Shown one piece after another: positions 35,745 to 44,774 of a stretch of 64,000 nt of DNA (positions are counted from its first letter, which is position 1; every line of letters begins with the position of its first letter). Source of the DNA: Barnesiella intestinihominis YIT 11860 (GTDB lineage: Bacteria; Bacteroidota; Bacteroidia; Bacteroidales; Barnesiellaceae); the NCBI RefSeq assembly GCF_000296465.1, contig NZ_JH815203.1:434001-498000 (forward strand), written 5' to 3'. The position numbers and the translations under genes are program-made. The notes beneath the pieces were generated by a model that saw nothing but the letters and a program-made list of their open reading frames with translations, did no database searches and was not told the origin of the DNA.

Positions 35745-38336
35745 TTATCGTTTCATTACTCGTGCCGTAGAAACCGAATCGCCACACGATACGGATACGA
35801 TATACATACCAGAAGCCAAACCTTCCAAAGACACAGACTCGACTTCGGTCAAATCTTTTATACAATTTCCGGCTAAATCATATACCTTCACATCGGCTTT
35901 TCCTCCTGCCCAATAGACATAATCGGAAGTAGGATTAGGATATACAGTCAGATTTTCTTTCTTAATTTCCGAAACGGCTAAGGTAGGCATATCTTTTATA
36001 TCTCCAACAAATATCTCATCGAGAGAAGCCCCGCCCGAAGAAACTCCGGCATTTTCAGTAGCGACAAAACGCCAACGCATATTCACACTCTTACCAGCAT
36101 AATCGGCGAGTGAAACATATTTATGACGCCATTTCGTGCGGTCCTGAGTATAAGCCAAAGGAGTCCAATCGGCTGCATCGACAGCTCGAATCTCGAAATA
36201 GAGAGTTCCATCGGCATCATTAACTTCGGAAATAGGCCCTTCGGTGATCGCCTCATTTTCATACCCTTTTTCAAGGCGATTGCAAAGAGCACCACCCCAA
36301 GCAAAAGAAGCAACTATATCACCGGTTTCAGGGATTGCGAACACAGGAGAAGTCAGGACAGAAACCTCGCCCGCATTATTATGCCATACCGAAGCAGAAT
36401 ATTTTCCAGCAAACGGCTCTATCTCATTAGATTTCCACATCTGAATACCTTTGCCTTCATGATCGTTTTTCCAGCCCATAGGAGGAATTTCTCCGTTATT
36501 TCCTTCAAATCCCATAGTATAGGGGAAATCACGTACAGACTGATCTTCCATCGTAGTAAACGACCAAACCGAAGCATTTTCATTTTTACCTACTGCATTG
36601 TAAGGTACAACTTTCCAATAATAGGTAGTAGCAGGTTCAAGCTCGGGAATCGTATAAGACACCGATGTATTTCCTTCTAATTTCTCATTTTCCAACAAAG
36701 AAGTGGGGTTGGATTTATCCGTTCCTACCGACAATTCATATCCATCGGCAAACAAAGCGGGCTCCCAAGAAAGAGTCAACCTGCTATAATCAACGTTAGA
36801 AACGCCATTCACCGGATTGGGTGTCGTAATTGCCAACGGGAGCTCTCCTTCTCCATATAGCTTAGGCAACACTACATTATCGAAATAGATATCGGTCACC
36901 ACCATATTATCGAGACCACCGTCGCCCATTTCAAACTCATAGGTCCAACGTAGGTATACATTATCGTCCACTACGAAATTTCCATTTGCGTCTTTAATCT
37001 CGATTTCTTTTTGTACCCATTCATTATACTTACTATCATCAAGAGAACACCACAACTCCGTCCAATCGGTATCGGTATTTTTCTTATAATAAAGAATGAA
37101 ATATGTTGACGGTAAGAACGAATCATCGATGTATTCTTCACCGGTAGTTTCGATATAATCGAATTTCACTTTACCGTTTCCAGCCGATAAATCCAAACGG
37201 GGAGAAACGATATCACACGTCATCATACCGCCTACTGTAACCGACTTCACACCCGATGTAGCCATACCTTCCATCGTCTTCCAGCCTTCATTACGAGACC
37301 AACCGGCCGGTGGGAAAATATCACCTTCGAAACTTTCCAAAGTATATCCTTCTTCCAACATAACTTTGGTTCCCGACAAATCGACCGACAAAGTTCCGCC
37401 ATTCGTATTTATTTTCATGACCGTGCTTTTGGCTCCCGTAATCGTAGGAGTATAATTGACGCGGTATGAAAGCTCTTCTCCCCTCTTCAAAGAAACGGAA
37501 GCGGGATCGAGTGTCGTAGAAAAATCTGTACCTTCAATACCCTCAATGCTGGTTATCGTCAACGTGCCATAACCCACATTACGAATAGTCATCGGTTCGG
37601 ATTGAGCCAAATAATCAATATAAGAATTGGAAAACTCGTAAGAAGTCGAGCCCTCTATAACCGGCAAATTTTCAATCTCTTGATTTCCCACTTTTACATT
37701 GTCAACGGCCAATGTCGCTTGTGTATAATTATTTACAAGAATAGATCGAAAATAGAATGCAATCTTTACCGTCTTCCCGACATACGCTTCAAGGCTCACA
37801 TTAGGGGTTAACTTTTGCCAGTTATTTTCTATCCCCATAGCATCTTTATTCCACGGCCATGTCAGTCCAGAGTTTTCAATATCTTCCTGAGAAGCTGCAT
37901 TCCACAAATCGCTCCATGTATCTCCATCATCGGTAGAAACTTTCACCAAAAAACTTCCGTATTTATTGGTCATAAACGATGAAGCGTTACACCAAAAAGT
38001 AAAAGACAGCGACGCATTATCAGCAACCTGCACGGCAGGAGTAATAAGCCACTCCTCCTTCGAAATACCGGCCTGTCCTTCTTTAAAGTCACTCATCACT
38101 TCGGCACACCCCGAACCAGCGATACTGCAACCCGTCACTTCATTCCAATTAAGGCTCCAATGCGCATAACCCGATTCAAGATCTTCCGATAATTCAGTAC
38201 CTTTTACAACCCACCCCGAAGGAGGGAATGTTTGGCTCTCAAAATCTTCGCTGAGTACAAGATTTTCAGCGGAAAAGGTTTCTGCACTGCCTAACAACAA
38301 TGCACAGGCGAAAAACATACTTTTCATAGTTTCCAT
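35745..38336 (-). CDS. T9SS-exported multidomain surface protein (adhesin-J, Hydin-like, Fn3)
   Basis: This 863-residue protein has a signal peptide (1-23, ending TFSAEN) and an adhesin-J domain (about 27-215; EEWLITPAVQV). A Hydin/ASPM-like beta module comes next (about 225-330; FSTTLDPASVSLKRGEEL), then a second adhesin-like domain (about 335-505), an Fn3 domain (about 515-610; TTPNPVNGVSNV, ATTYYWKVVPYN), and a third adhesin domain. It ends in a type A T9SS sorting domain (about 790-863; TVYPNPTSDYV, GLASGMYIVSV). It begins 8 bases after its larger paralogue at 38345, so the two form an operon and likely arose by duplication. Confidence 0.87.
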   Translation of the reverse strand: METMKSMFFACALLLGSAETFSAENLVLSEDFESQTFPPSGWVVKGTELSEDLESGYAHWSLNWNEVTGCSIAGSGCAEVMSDFKEGQAGISKEEWLITPAVQVADNASLSFTFWCNASSFMTNKYGSFLVKVSTDDGDTWSDLWNAASQEDIENSGLTWPWNKDAMGIENNWQKLTPNVSLEAYVGKTVKIAFYFRSILVNNYTQATLAVDNVKVGNQEIENLPVIEGSTSYEFSNSYIDYLAQSEPMTIRNVGYGTLTITSIEGIEGTDFSTTLDPASVSLKRGEELSYRVNYTPTITGAKSTVMKINTNGGTLSVDLSGTKVMLEEGYTLESFEGDIFPPAGWSRNEGWKTMEGMATSGVKSVTVGGMMTCDIVSPRLDLSAGNGKVKFDYIETTGEEYIDDSFLPSTYFILYYKKNTDTDWTELWCSLDDSKYNEWVQKEIEIKDANGNFVVDDNVYLRWTYEFEMGDGGLDNMVVTDIYFDNVVLPKLYGEGELPLAITTPNPVNGVSNVDYSRLTLSWEPALFADGYELSVGTDKSNPTSLLENEKLEGNTSVSYTIPELEPATTYYWKVVPYNAVGKNENASVWSFTTMEDQSVRDFPYTMGFEGNNGEIPPMGWKNDHEGKGIQMWKSNEIEPFAGKYSASVWHNNAGEVSVLTSPVFAIPETGDIVASFAWGGALCNRLEKGYENEAITEGPISEVNDADGTLYFEIRAVDAADWTPLAYTQDRTKWRHKYVSLADYAGKSVNMRWRFVATENAGVSSGGASLDEIFVGDIKDMPTLAVSEIKKENLTVYPNPTSDYVYWAGGKADVKVYDLAGNCIKDLTEVESVSLEGLASGMYIVSVSCGDSVSTARVMKR

Positions 38337-38344
38337 AGAATTAA

Positions 38345-41300
38345 TTATCTTTTAATAACTTGGGTGGTATTGACTCGATCTCCCAATTGCATGGTTACAA
38401 AGTAAATACCCGACGATAACATCGAAACGTCTACACTTTCTACTTGCTCGGCAAAAAGCAGCTGTTTACCAGAAATATCGGTAACCACTACTTTGTCACA
38501 CAGTTCATTCAAATAGAGCGTGGAAACGACAGGATTAGGATAAACCGTCAATCGATCACCATTTACGCCTTCGATTCCCGAACCATCAGTCACAACAAGA
38601 ATAATTTCTTGTACAGTTGTCTTTGAACCATCTGAAACAGATAGTTTCATAATCACTTCTTGTTCTGCCCCCGGAATGCCGGTAATCGTACCGCCGTTAG
38701 TACCCGGAGTATGATTCAGCCAGAAGGGTTTGCCCTGCAAGGTCACCGTCAACGGATCTCCATCGGGATCGGCCACAGAATAGTTATAAGTCCATTTCTT
38801 CCCTACCGTTGCTGTTGTCTCAGGAACCGTAGTAAAGTAAGGAGCACTATTGTCACTATTGACATATTCAAAATTTTCGAAATAGAAATCATCGAAGAAA
38901 GTCACAAAACCATTCGACGGAGTATTATTACGAACAGCTATATAGATTTTCTGTCCAGCATATGCACTTAAATCCACATCAAACTCTGTCCACGATGTCT
39001 GACTATCGTTATTATTCTTGTGAGGAACTTGAACCGATGTAAATCCAGACAATGGAGTAAAGCTAGACACAGCGTTATCTGTCGTACTAACCAATACTGT
39101 CAAATAAGCCCACGGATGATAAGTGTTATCTCCATCATACGACTTAGCATAAAACCGGAACTTGGCATCATTTCGAGCCGTCATTTGGTCGCTGATAATC
39201 CAGTCTACGGCTTCTGTCCCATCGGCAGTCGCCATCGTCGCTAACAGTTGGTCTCCCGAACGAGGATAGATATTCCTCCAATCGGCTCCTTCTGGTTCCG
39301 GTTGTTGATTAATGACAATATAGGCATAAGCATTCCCAATATTCGGATAGTTTATCATAAGAGGTTGAACTGTCGCTTTATGATCGGCATCTACCGTTGT
39401 AAAGCCTTTGGGAGCCACAGAACCAAATTCATCATCTTCAAAACTAAAATAACGAGTGTACATGCCCAACGCATTACCCGAAACAGGCAACGTCACAGCA
39501 GGAGCATTGTCGAATGTAACAGTCATCTCGTCCTCTACAAGGGCATCTGTTTCACCGGCAGCGAACGTGATATTGAAATCTACGCTCTCACGACTGTCTA
39601 ACACTAAATCCTTGTGCAACGAAGTAGAGAAATTCTTATTCTTAAATGACACATCGGTGATTTTCATTGTTTGCTCGCCATCGTTCAAAAGATTCAATGT
39701 CTTTGAGGTAACGGCTTTATTATAATTCACATCACCCGCATTCCAAGAAGTCACATTAATAACAGCTTTTCCTCCAACGGGAGCTTCTTCAACCAAAATA
39801 TTATCCAAAGCACCTCCTGATCCGGTAAAATCTACTGCACTATAACGCCAACGGAAATTCACATTCTTACCTCTATAATCGGACAAAACGATTCGCTGAC
39901 GAACCCATTTTTGACCTTCGGCCTGAGCGGAAGAAATATGGGCGAGTTCCTGCCATGTTCCATCGGATTTTATTTCGAAGTAAAGCGTATCTTTGTTAAT
40001 CGTCATCGTCTCTTTTACCGATTTCGTCAATCCAGACGGAACGGCATTTCCCCAGTAGAAGCTAACCTGCATATCTTTATCAGCAGGCAGCACGAACATC
40101 GGTGTTTGAAGAATGCCTTGCTCGTTGGAGCCCCCAGCAGAAATATAAGCTGCATTTTTACCATCGTATGCATTATAATTAGATCTATCCCATGCTGTAT
40201 ATCCCTCTTTCTCGCTCTTCCAACCTAACGGAGGAAATATGTCACCTTCAAATCCCTCAGACCACGGGAATGTGTTCACGGTTTGGTCGGCAAGCGTCGT
40301 AAAACTCCACACCGAAGGATTTTGCGTCTCTCCCATATCGTTATAAGCAACTACTTTCCAATAGTAAGTAGTAGCATAGTCCAACACAGGAATCGTATAA
40401 GAGCAACCTTCTACCTCTGTACCCGGCACGACCGAAAAATCTGTGGTAGAAGTTCCAACATATACCTTATAGCCCTTAGCAAACTGTACTCCGTTCCATG
40501 ACAATACAATATCTTCGTTAAATACATCGGTTGCTCCATTTTCAGGAGAAGGGGTAGTTGCAGCTCCCGGAACAGAAGTTCTACCATAGAACGGAGGTAA
40601 AACTACATCGTCCAAGAAAGTAGATGCATACTCGGGCACATCGTCCCAACCACCCGACAAATCGACATCGAGTACATATTTAAACATGATATAGCAATTA
40701 TCGGATGCCGGGCTTCCCAAATCGAGCTTCATGTGCCACCATTGGTTGATAGAATCGCACGTAGCAACTTTCTCCCACGTTTCCTTGCCATTTTTTGAAA
40801 AATAGACTTCAAATTCGCTTTCAGGAGCAGGAGCATCATCTGCCGTCGGCTCCCAAACATTCGCATAGTCGAACTGCAACTCGTGAGTACCCGTCGAACA
40901 ATCGAGACGAGGAGAAACCAAAGTCGGGTTATTCTCTGCAAAACTACAAGAAGCCGAATAGTCTCCCGACGTAGCATAAGTTCTGCTTACGGTCCAACCT
41001 TTATCGGCAGTCCAACCTACGGGCGGGAACGTTCCACTCTCAAAACTTTCCAGATTGTATTCATCGGGTAAAATTATCTTTGTTCCTTCTAATACGATAG
41101 AGACGTCACCTCCGTTCGTATGGATAGTCATCGTAGCAGATTTACTACTCAACTCAGACGAGGGAGTATATTTCACATAAAACTCATACTCTACACTCGG
41201 TCTCAACGAAACTTCCGAGGGAATCATATTGGTTGAAAAGTCGGAACCTTCTAATCCAGAAATTCCACTTACCGTCAAATTGCCCACGCCCTTATTCCGC

Positions 41301-42004
41301 AATACAAATTTCTCCGACCATTTCCCTACTCCGATGTAGGTTCCATCGAATATATAAGAAGTGGGATTAACATCTGCAATAGGAGCATCGATCGCTTCGC
41401 CCGTTTCTACGACAACATTATCAACCCATATACTATTACCTTTACCAGCGCCGCTGACCAATAGACAATGTACAAAAGCTATTTTTACTGTCTTACCGGA
41501 ATAAGCGCCTAAACTTATCTTGGAAGTGTTTGTAACCCATCCAGTCCAGGGAAAGGCAACCCCGCTATTTTCTACCATGCTTTGATCAAGGAAAGAGAAA
41601 ACAGTTTTCCAACTTTTACCATCGTCTTCCGTGATACGCACTTGAAAATCATATTCGTTTTTAAATGCAGATGCCGAAGCTCCTTTCCACAGAAAACTCA
41701 AATTATAATTCGTCTCACTCAAAGTCAGAGATGGAGATACTATCCACTCTTCTTTCACAGGCTCAATAGGATCCCACTCACCACCGTTACAATAAAGACT
41801 CACTGAACCGGCACATGCCGATTTGCTATTATCGACAGTCCAATGATTAATAGCCCCTTCTTGGGTGTCGTTAATTACAGTCCAACCTCCGGTCGGAAAG
41901 TTCGTCGTCGACCAACCTTCAAATCCCTCATTCAACAGAGATTCGGCACGCAATCCAAACACAAATAAGAAGAGTACAAAAACAAGCGTAATTTTCTTTG
42001 TCAT
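38345..42004 (-). CDS. T9SS-exported large surface protein, paralogue of the next gene
   Basis: This 1219-residue protein repeats the layout of its downstream neighbour: signal peptide (1-20), adhesin-J domain, Hydin-like module (FSTNMIPSEVSLRPSVEYEF), second adhesin domain, Fn3 (TTPSPENGATDVF, ATTYYWKVVAYND) and third adhesin domain. It then adds another beta module, a fourth adhesin domain and a cadherin-like putative Ig domain (about 1065-1140; PYFTTVPETTATVGKKW, SVADPDGDPLTVTL). It ends in a type A sorting domain (TVYPNPVVSTLYL, LSSGIYFVTM). Transport should be by the SprA-containing T9SS. A peptidase or ligand is not evident. Confidence 0.87.
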   Translation of the reverse strand: MTKKITLVFVLFLFVFGLRAESLLNEGFEGWSTTNFPTGGWTVINDTQEGAINHWTVDNSKSACAGSVSLYCNGGEWDPIEPVKEEWIVSPSLTLSETNYNLSFLWKGASASAFKNEYDFQVRITEDDGKSWKTVFSFLDQSMVENSGVAFPWTGWVTNTSKISLGAYSGKTVKIAFVHCLLVSGAGKGNSIWVDNVVVETGEAIDAPIADVNPTSYIFDGTYIGVGKWSEKFVLRNKGVGNLTVSGISGLEGSDFSTNMIPSEVSLRPSVEYEFYVKYTPSSELSSKSATMTIHTNGGDVSIVLEGTKIILPDEYNLESFESGTFPPVGWTADKGWTVSRTYATSGDYSASCSFAENNPTLVSPRLDCSTGTHELQFDYANVWEPTADDAPAPESEFEVYFSKNGKETWEKVATCDSINQWWHMKLDLGSPASDNCYIMFKYVLDVDLSGGWDDVPEYASTFLDDVVLPPFYGRTSVPGAATTPSPENGATDVFNEDIVLSWNGVQFAKGYKVYVGTSTTDFSVVPGTEVEGCSYTIPVLDYATTYYWKVVAYNDMGETQNPSVWSFTTLADQTVNTFPWSEGFEGDIFPPLGWKSEKEGYTAWDRSNYNAYDGKNAAYISAGGSNEQGILQTPMFVLPADKDMQVSFYWGNAVPSGLTKSVKETMTINKDTLYFEIKSDGTWQELAHISSAQAEGQKWVRQRIVLSDYRGKNVNFRWRYSAVDFTGSGGALDNILVEEAPVGGKAVINVTSWNAGDVNYNKAVTSKTLNLLNDGEQTMKITDVSFKNKNFSTSLHKDLVLDSRESVDFNITFAAGETDALVEDEMTVTFDNAPAVTLPVSGNALGMYTRYFSFEDDEFGSVAPKGFTTVDADHKATVQPLMINYPNIGNAYAYIVINQQPEPEGADWRNIYPRSGDQLLATMATADGTEAVDWIISDQMTARNDAKFRFYAKSYDGDNTYHPWAYLTVLVSTTDNAVSSFTPLSGFTSVQVPHKNNNDSQTSWTEFDVDLSAYAGQKIYIAVRNNTPSNGFVTFFDDFYFENFEYVNSDNSAPYFTTVPETTATVGKKWTYNYSVADPDGDPLTVTLQGKPFWLNHTPGTNGGTITGIPGAEQEVIMKLSVSDGSKTTVQEIILVVTDGSGIEGVNGDRLTVYPNPVVSTLYLNELCDKVVVTDISGKQLLFAEQVESVDVSMLSSGIYFVTMQLGDRVNTTQVIKR

Positions 42005-42086
42005 TGTAAATAATTTATTAGGTTCATTATAAAATTTACATTACATGCAACAGACAGAAATGTTATAACTATTAATTTATTTGCAG

Positions 42087-42094
42087 CAAATATA
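42087..42094 (-). promoter_or_regulatory. Putative -7 element of the adhesin gene pair
   Basis: TATATTTG on the minus strand fits TAnnTTTG and lies 83 bases before the ATG at 42004, in a very A/T-rich stretch where chance matches are likely. Apart from this and the terminator at 42252, nothing else was seen in the gap 42005-42310. Confidence 0.35.
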
Positions 42095-42251
42095 AGAATT
42101 TGTTATTAATATCTATATATTTCAACAAAAATATTATCGTAACACTCTTATTTTTTTATAAAAAACGAATGTTTATACAAATAATAACAATTTTTGCAAA
42201 AAAACAGACAATATCTATTCTAAATAACAACAACGATACTTCAAGTTCCAT

Positions 42252-42297
42252 AACAAAGCGGAGGCTTTCCCTCATTAGAGAAAGCCTCCGCTTTGTT
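42252..42297 (-). terminator. Terminator of the small gene at 42311
   Basis: A perfect 18-bp stem (AACAAAGCGGAGGCTTTC, 42252-42269, with 42280-42297) and a 10-base loop lie 14 bases past the stop. It is one of the strongest hairpins in the window. Confidence 0.88.
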
Positions 42298-42310
42298 ATT
42301 TCTCAAAAAA

Positions 42311-42688
42311 CTAAATTATATCGTTCACATAAACACGCTTATAAATACGCCTGAAATTATCACTTTCTTGCTTCAACTCCTCTGCATGCAACTTATAGTC
42401 TTCACCCCAAATCCCCGACAACAAATCGACAATATATTTGTGTTCTCTATCTTTCGACAAAGAAGCCGCGATGAGCTTGTCAATAATTTCCCTATATTTC
42501 TCAGCTCCCGTAGCGTGCAAATATAATGCGGCACTCACCGTAATCTGCCCCGTCATATCTACCCGTATTATATTATCGGCTAGGACGGGCATATCTTCAT
42601 CACAAGAGCCCATATGATTGGCAATATATTCGTAGGTGAGCAATCCATCAGTATCACTATTCAATATTTTTTTCAAATCATTATTCAT
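42311..42688 (-). CDS. Conserved-looking small protein of unknown function
   Basis: A 125-residue soluble, mostly helical protein that I do not recognise. The start at 42688 (MNNDLKKIL) is supported by AGAGG 6 bases upstream; a longer frame to 42763 lacks such support and has an unusual Cys/Phe-rich extension. Residues 45-60 (VDMTGQITVSAALYLH) and 95-125 (GEDYKLHAEELKQ) are the most ordered-looking parts. There are no membrane segments, cysteine clusters or known motifs. It is monocistronic, divergent from the cytidylate-kinase-like gene, and ends at a strong terminator. Confidence 0.75.
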   Translation of the reverse strand: MNNDLKKILNSDTDGLLTYEYIANHMGSCDEDMPVLADNIIRVDMTGQITVSAALYLHATGAEKYREIIDKLIAASLSKDREHKYIVDLLSGIWGEDYKLHAEELKQESDNFRRIYKRVYVNDII

Positions 42689-42832
42689 AGCTGACCTCTT
42701 TTGAATGACACAAATTAAATAAAAACTTTCTTCGCAACAAAATATTTCACAAAAACAGTTCAAGAAACCCTAAAAAACAACTTCTGTAAACAAAAAAAGA
42801 TATTTGATATAGGAATTAATATTTTTTTGATG

Positions 42833-42840
42833 TATGTTTG
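42833..42840 (+). promoter_or_regulatory. Putative -7 element of the cytidylate-kinase-like gene
   Basis: TATGTTTG matches TAnnTTTG and lies 28 bases before the ATG at 42869. TTTG occurs at 42803, 26 bases upstream, which is wider than usual. Confidence 0.42.
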
Positions 42841-42868
42841 CTTATGAATAATCGAATCTACAACCATC

Positions 42869-43516
42869 ATGAATGACAATCTCATCATTACCATAGGCCG
42901 TCAATTCGGAAGCGGAGGACGAGAAATAGGAAAACGTTTGGCCGATTTATTCGGAATAGCTTATTACGATAAAGAATTAATCAACGAGGCTTCGAAATCG
43001 AGCGGACTCAGCACCGAGTATTTCGAGAAAGCCGACGAGCGGGCTCCAAGCGCTTTATTAAATTCTTTTTCAATAAACTGGCTCACAGGAGCAGGAGGAA
43101 TATGGGGCGACGGAGGCCTATCGAACGAATACATTTTCAAATTTCAATCCGACGTCATTCGTCATTTAGCTGAAACTCAATCGTGTGTCATCGTCGGACG
43201 TTGCGCCGATTATATTCTCAGACAATACCCACGATGCTACAATGTATTTATACATGCTCCCCTTGAAGACAGAATCGAGAGAATCATCAGCCGCTCACAT
43301 GGAATGACTCGAAAAGAGGCTATCGAACTCGCCGAAAAGAAAAATAAACTAAGAGCTTCTTATTACAATTTTTATACCGATAAGGGTTGGGGAGTAGCCT
43401 CTTCATACGACCTTTCTATCGATTCCTCTATATTGGGCAGTGAAGAGACAGCCATATTTATTCGCGATTTTATCCAAAAGAAAGACGGGATGCCTAAATG
43501 GGAGAAAAAGAAATAG
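42869..43516 (+). CDS. Cytidylate kinase-like family protein
   Basis: This 215-residue P-loop kinase has the Walker A-like segment GRQFGSGGREIGKRLADL (10-27), the following FGIAYYDKELI, a central CVIVGRCADYIL and a lid-like region around RSHGMTRKEAIELAEKKN. It belongs to the cytidylate-kinase-like group common in Firmicutes and Bacteroidetes, distinct from the usual Cmk. The phosphate acceptor is not established. The stop is 4 bases from that of the convergent Ppx/GppA gene. Confidence 0.9.
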   Translation: MNDNLIITIGRQFGSGGREIGKRLADLFGIAYYDKELINEASKSSGLSTEYFEKADERAPSALLNSFSINWLTGAGGIWGDGGLSNEYIFKFQSDVIRHLAETQSCVIVGRCADYILRQYPRCYNVFIHAPLEDRIERIISRSHGMTRKEAIELAEKKNKLRASYYNFYTDKGWGVASSYDLSIDSSILGSEETAIFIRDFIQKKDGMPKWEKKK

Positions 43517-43519
43517 GTA

Positions 43520-44413
43520 TCAATTCTCTTTCAAGTAATCGGAACAAAGAGAATAAATAATACCATCAACGATTCCTATGGTAGGAACCCATATTTCTCG
43601 TGCGCCGATATGCGTCGCTATTTGTAAATAAATATCGGCGGCAGGTACAATCACGTCGGCTCGGTCGGGTTTCAATGCAAAACGGTCGATACGTTCCACG
43701 ATCGAATAGCTATTCAATTCATTTCTCAGGGTCAAAAGCCGCTCCACAGTCAATGGCTCCCGAGCAGACACTCCTGCCAAATGATGCAATTTATTGATAT
43801 TACCACCCGACCCGATAATAGAGATATGCCGATACGTTTCCTTCAAACGCTTTAAATCCCTATACATACGGAACAATTCACTACGACTCAGTTTTTTATT
43901 CAAAATACGTACAGTTCCTATATTATAAGATTGAGATTGGAGTAACGAACGGTCACTAATTATACTTATCTCGGTACTTCCGCCACCAACATCGACATAG
44001 ATAAAATCACCCTCTTGTTCCAGCTCGTCCACGATATGACTGTCATATACGATACGTGCTTCTTCAAGACCATTAATAATTTCGATATTTATTCCACTTC
44101 TCTCCGAGATATACCGGACAATATCGGCTCCATTCGAAGAATCCCGCATAGCCGACGTAGCACAAGCCCGATAAGACAAGACATTATAAACCTGCATCAG
44201 CTGAGAAAAAGCATGCATGAGACGTAATAATTTTTCTGTCTTCTCCGTAGAAATACGACCTTTTGTAAAGGTATCTTGTCCCAATCGCAGCGGTACACGC
44301 ACAATAAAAACTTTCGATAAATCCGATACACTCTCTCCCGGATAAATACCTTTGATAAGCAATCTCACTGCATTCGAGCCAATATCTATGGCCGCAAAAT
44401 TAAGTCTGTCCAT
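43520..44413 (-). CDS. Ppx/GppA phosphatase family protein (exopolyphosphatase)
   Basis: About 297 residues with the actin-like ATPase fold: phosphate-1 motif FAAIDIGSNAVRLLI at the N-terminus, the central motif YVDVGGGSTEISI, and the adenosine-like motif IIGSGGNINKLHHLAG. It hydrolyses polyphosphate and/or pppGpp. It lacks the C-terminal HD domain of long Ppx forms and thus matches the short Bacteroidota type. Start: MDRLNFAA at 44413; further in-frame Mets at 44425 and 44446 are possible, but their extra residues do not match the family start. Confidence 0.92.
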   Translation of the reverse strand: MDRLNFAAIDIGSNAVRLLIKGIYPGESVSDLSKVFIVRVPLRLGQDTFTKGRISTEKTEKLLRLMHAFSQLMQVYNVLSYRACATSAMRDSSNGADIVRYISERSGINIEIINGLEEARIVYDSHIVDELEQEGDFIYVDVGGGSTEISIISDRSLLQSQSYNIGTVRILNKKLSRSELFRMYRDLKRLKETYRHISIIGSGGNINKLHHLAGVSAREPLTVERLLTLRNELNSYSIVERIDRFALKPDRADVIVPAADIYLQIATHIGAREIWVPTIGIVDGIIYSLCSDYLKEN

Positions 44414-44577
44414 AAAGTTTCTCATTCTATAAGCGAAGATAATCATTTCCCCAATAAAACATCTCGATTAAAAATAAAGTCTCATTCAAAAACATATAAT
44501 TTATAATCGCTCCAAAAATGAACTTTCATTCAATATCACTTGTTTTTACCTTGAAAACCATAGTAGAAGAACAAATT

Positions 44578-44706
44578 TGCGCAATAAATGAAGTGATTGG
44601 TTATACTTGGGCAATTGCGCAGTTTCCCCAAAGCGGGAAACAGGAGACTCCTTCCTATTTTTATTTACAAAAATTCAATCAATAGCTTCGGAAGGAGTCT
44701 CTTTTT
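44578..44706 (+). ncRNA. Candidate structured RNA or leader with terminator
   Basis: Three hairpins follow one another: TGCGCAAT/ATTGCGCA (44578-44621), GTTTCCC/GGGAAAC with a 6-base loop (44622-44641), and a 12-bp perfect stem GAGACTCCTTCC/GGAAGGAGTCTC with a 34-base loop (44644-44701). A run of five T's follows on the plus strand. This is the form of a small RNA or attenuator ending in a rho-independent terminator, 68 bases before the next gene. No exact promoter was found; TACCTTG near 44547 is only a partial match. The rest of 44414-44774 holds no credible ORF. Confidence 0.45.
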
Positions 44707-44774
44707 CAAAGAATATCATCATGCCAAAATAGAGCCGCATACCGGGTGTACCTTTACGAAAAATTACCAGCTCT

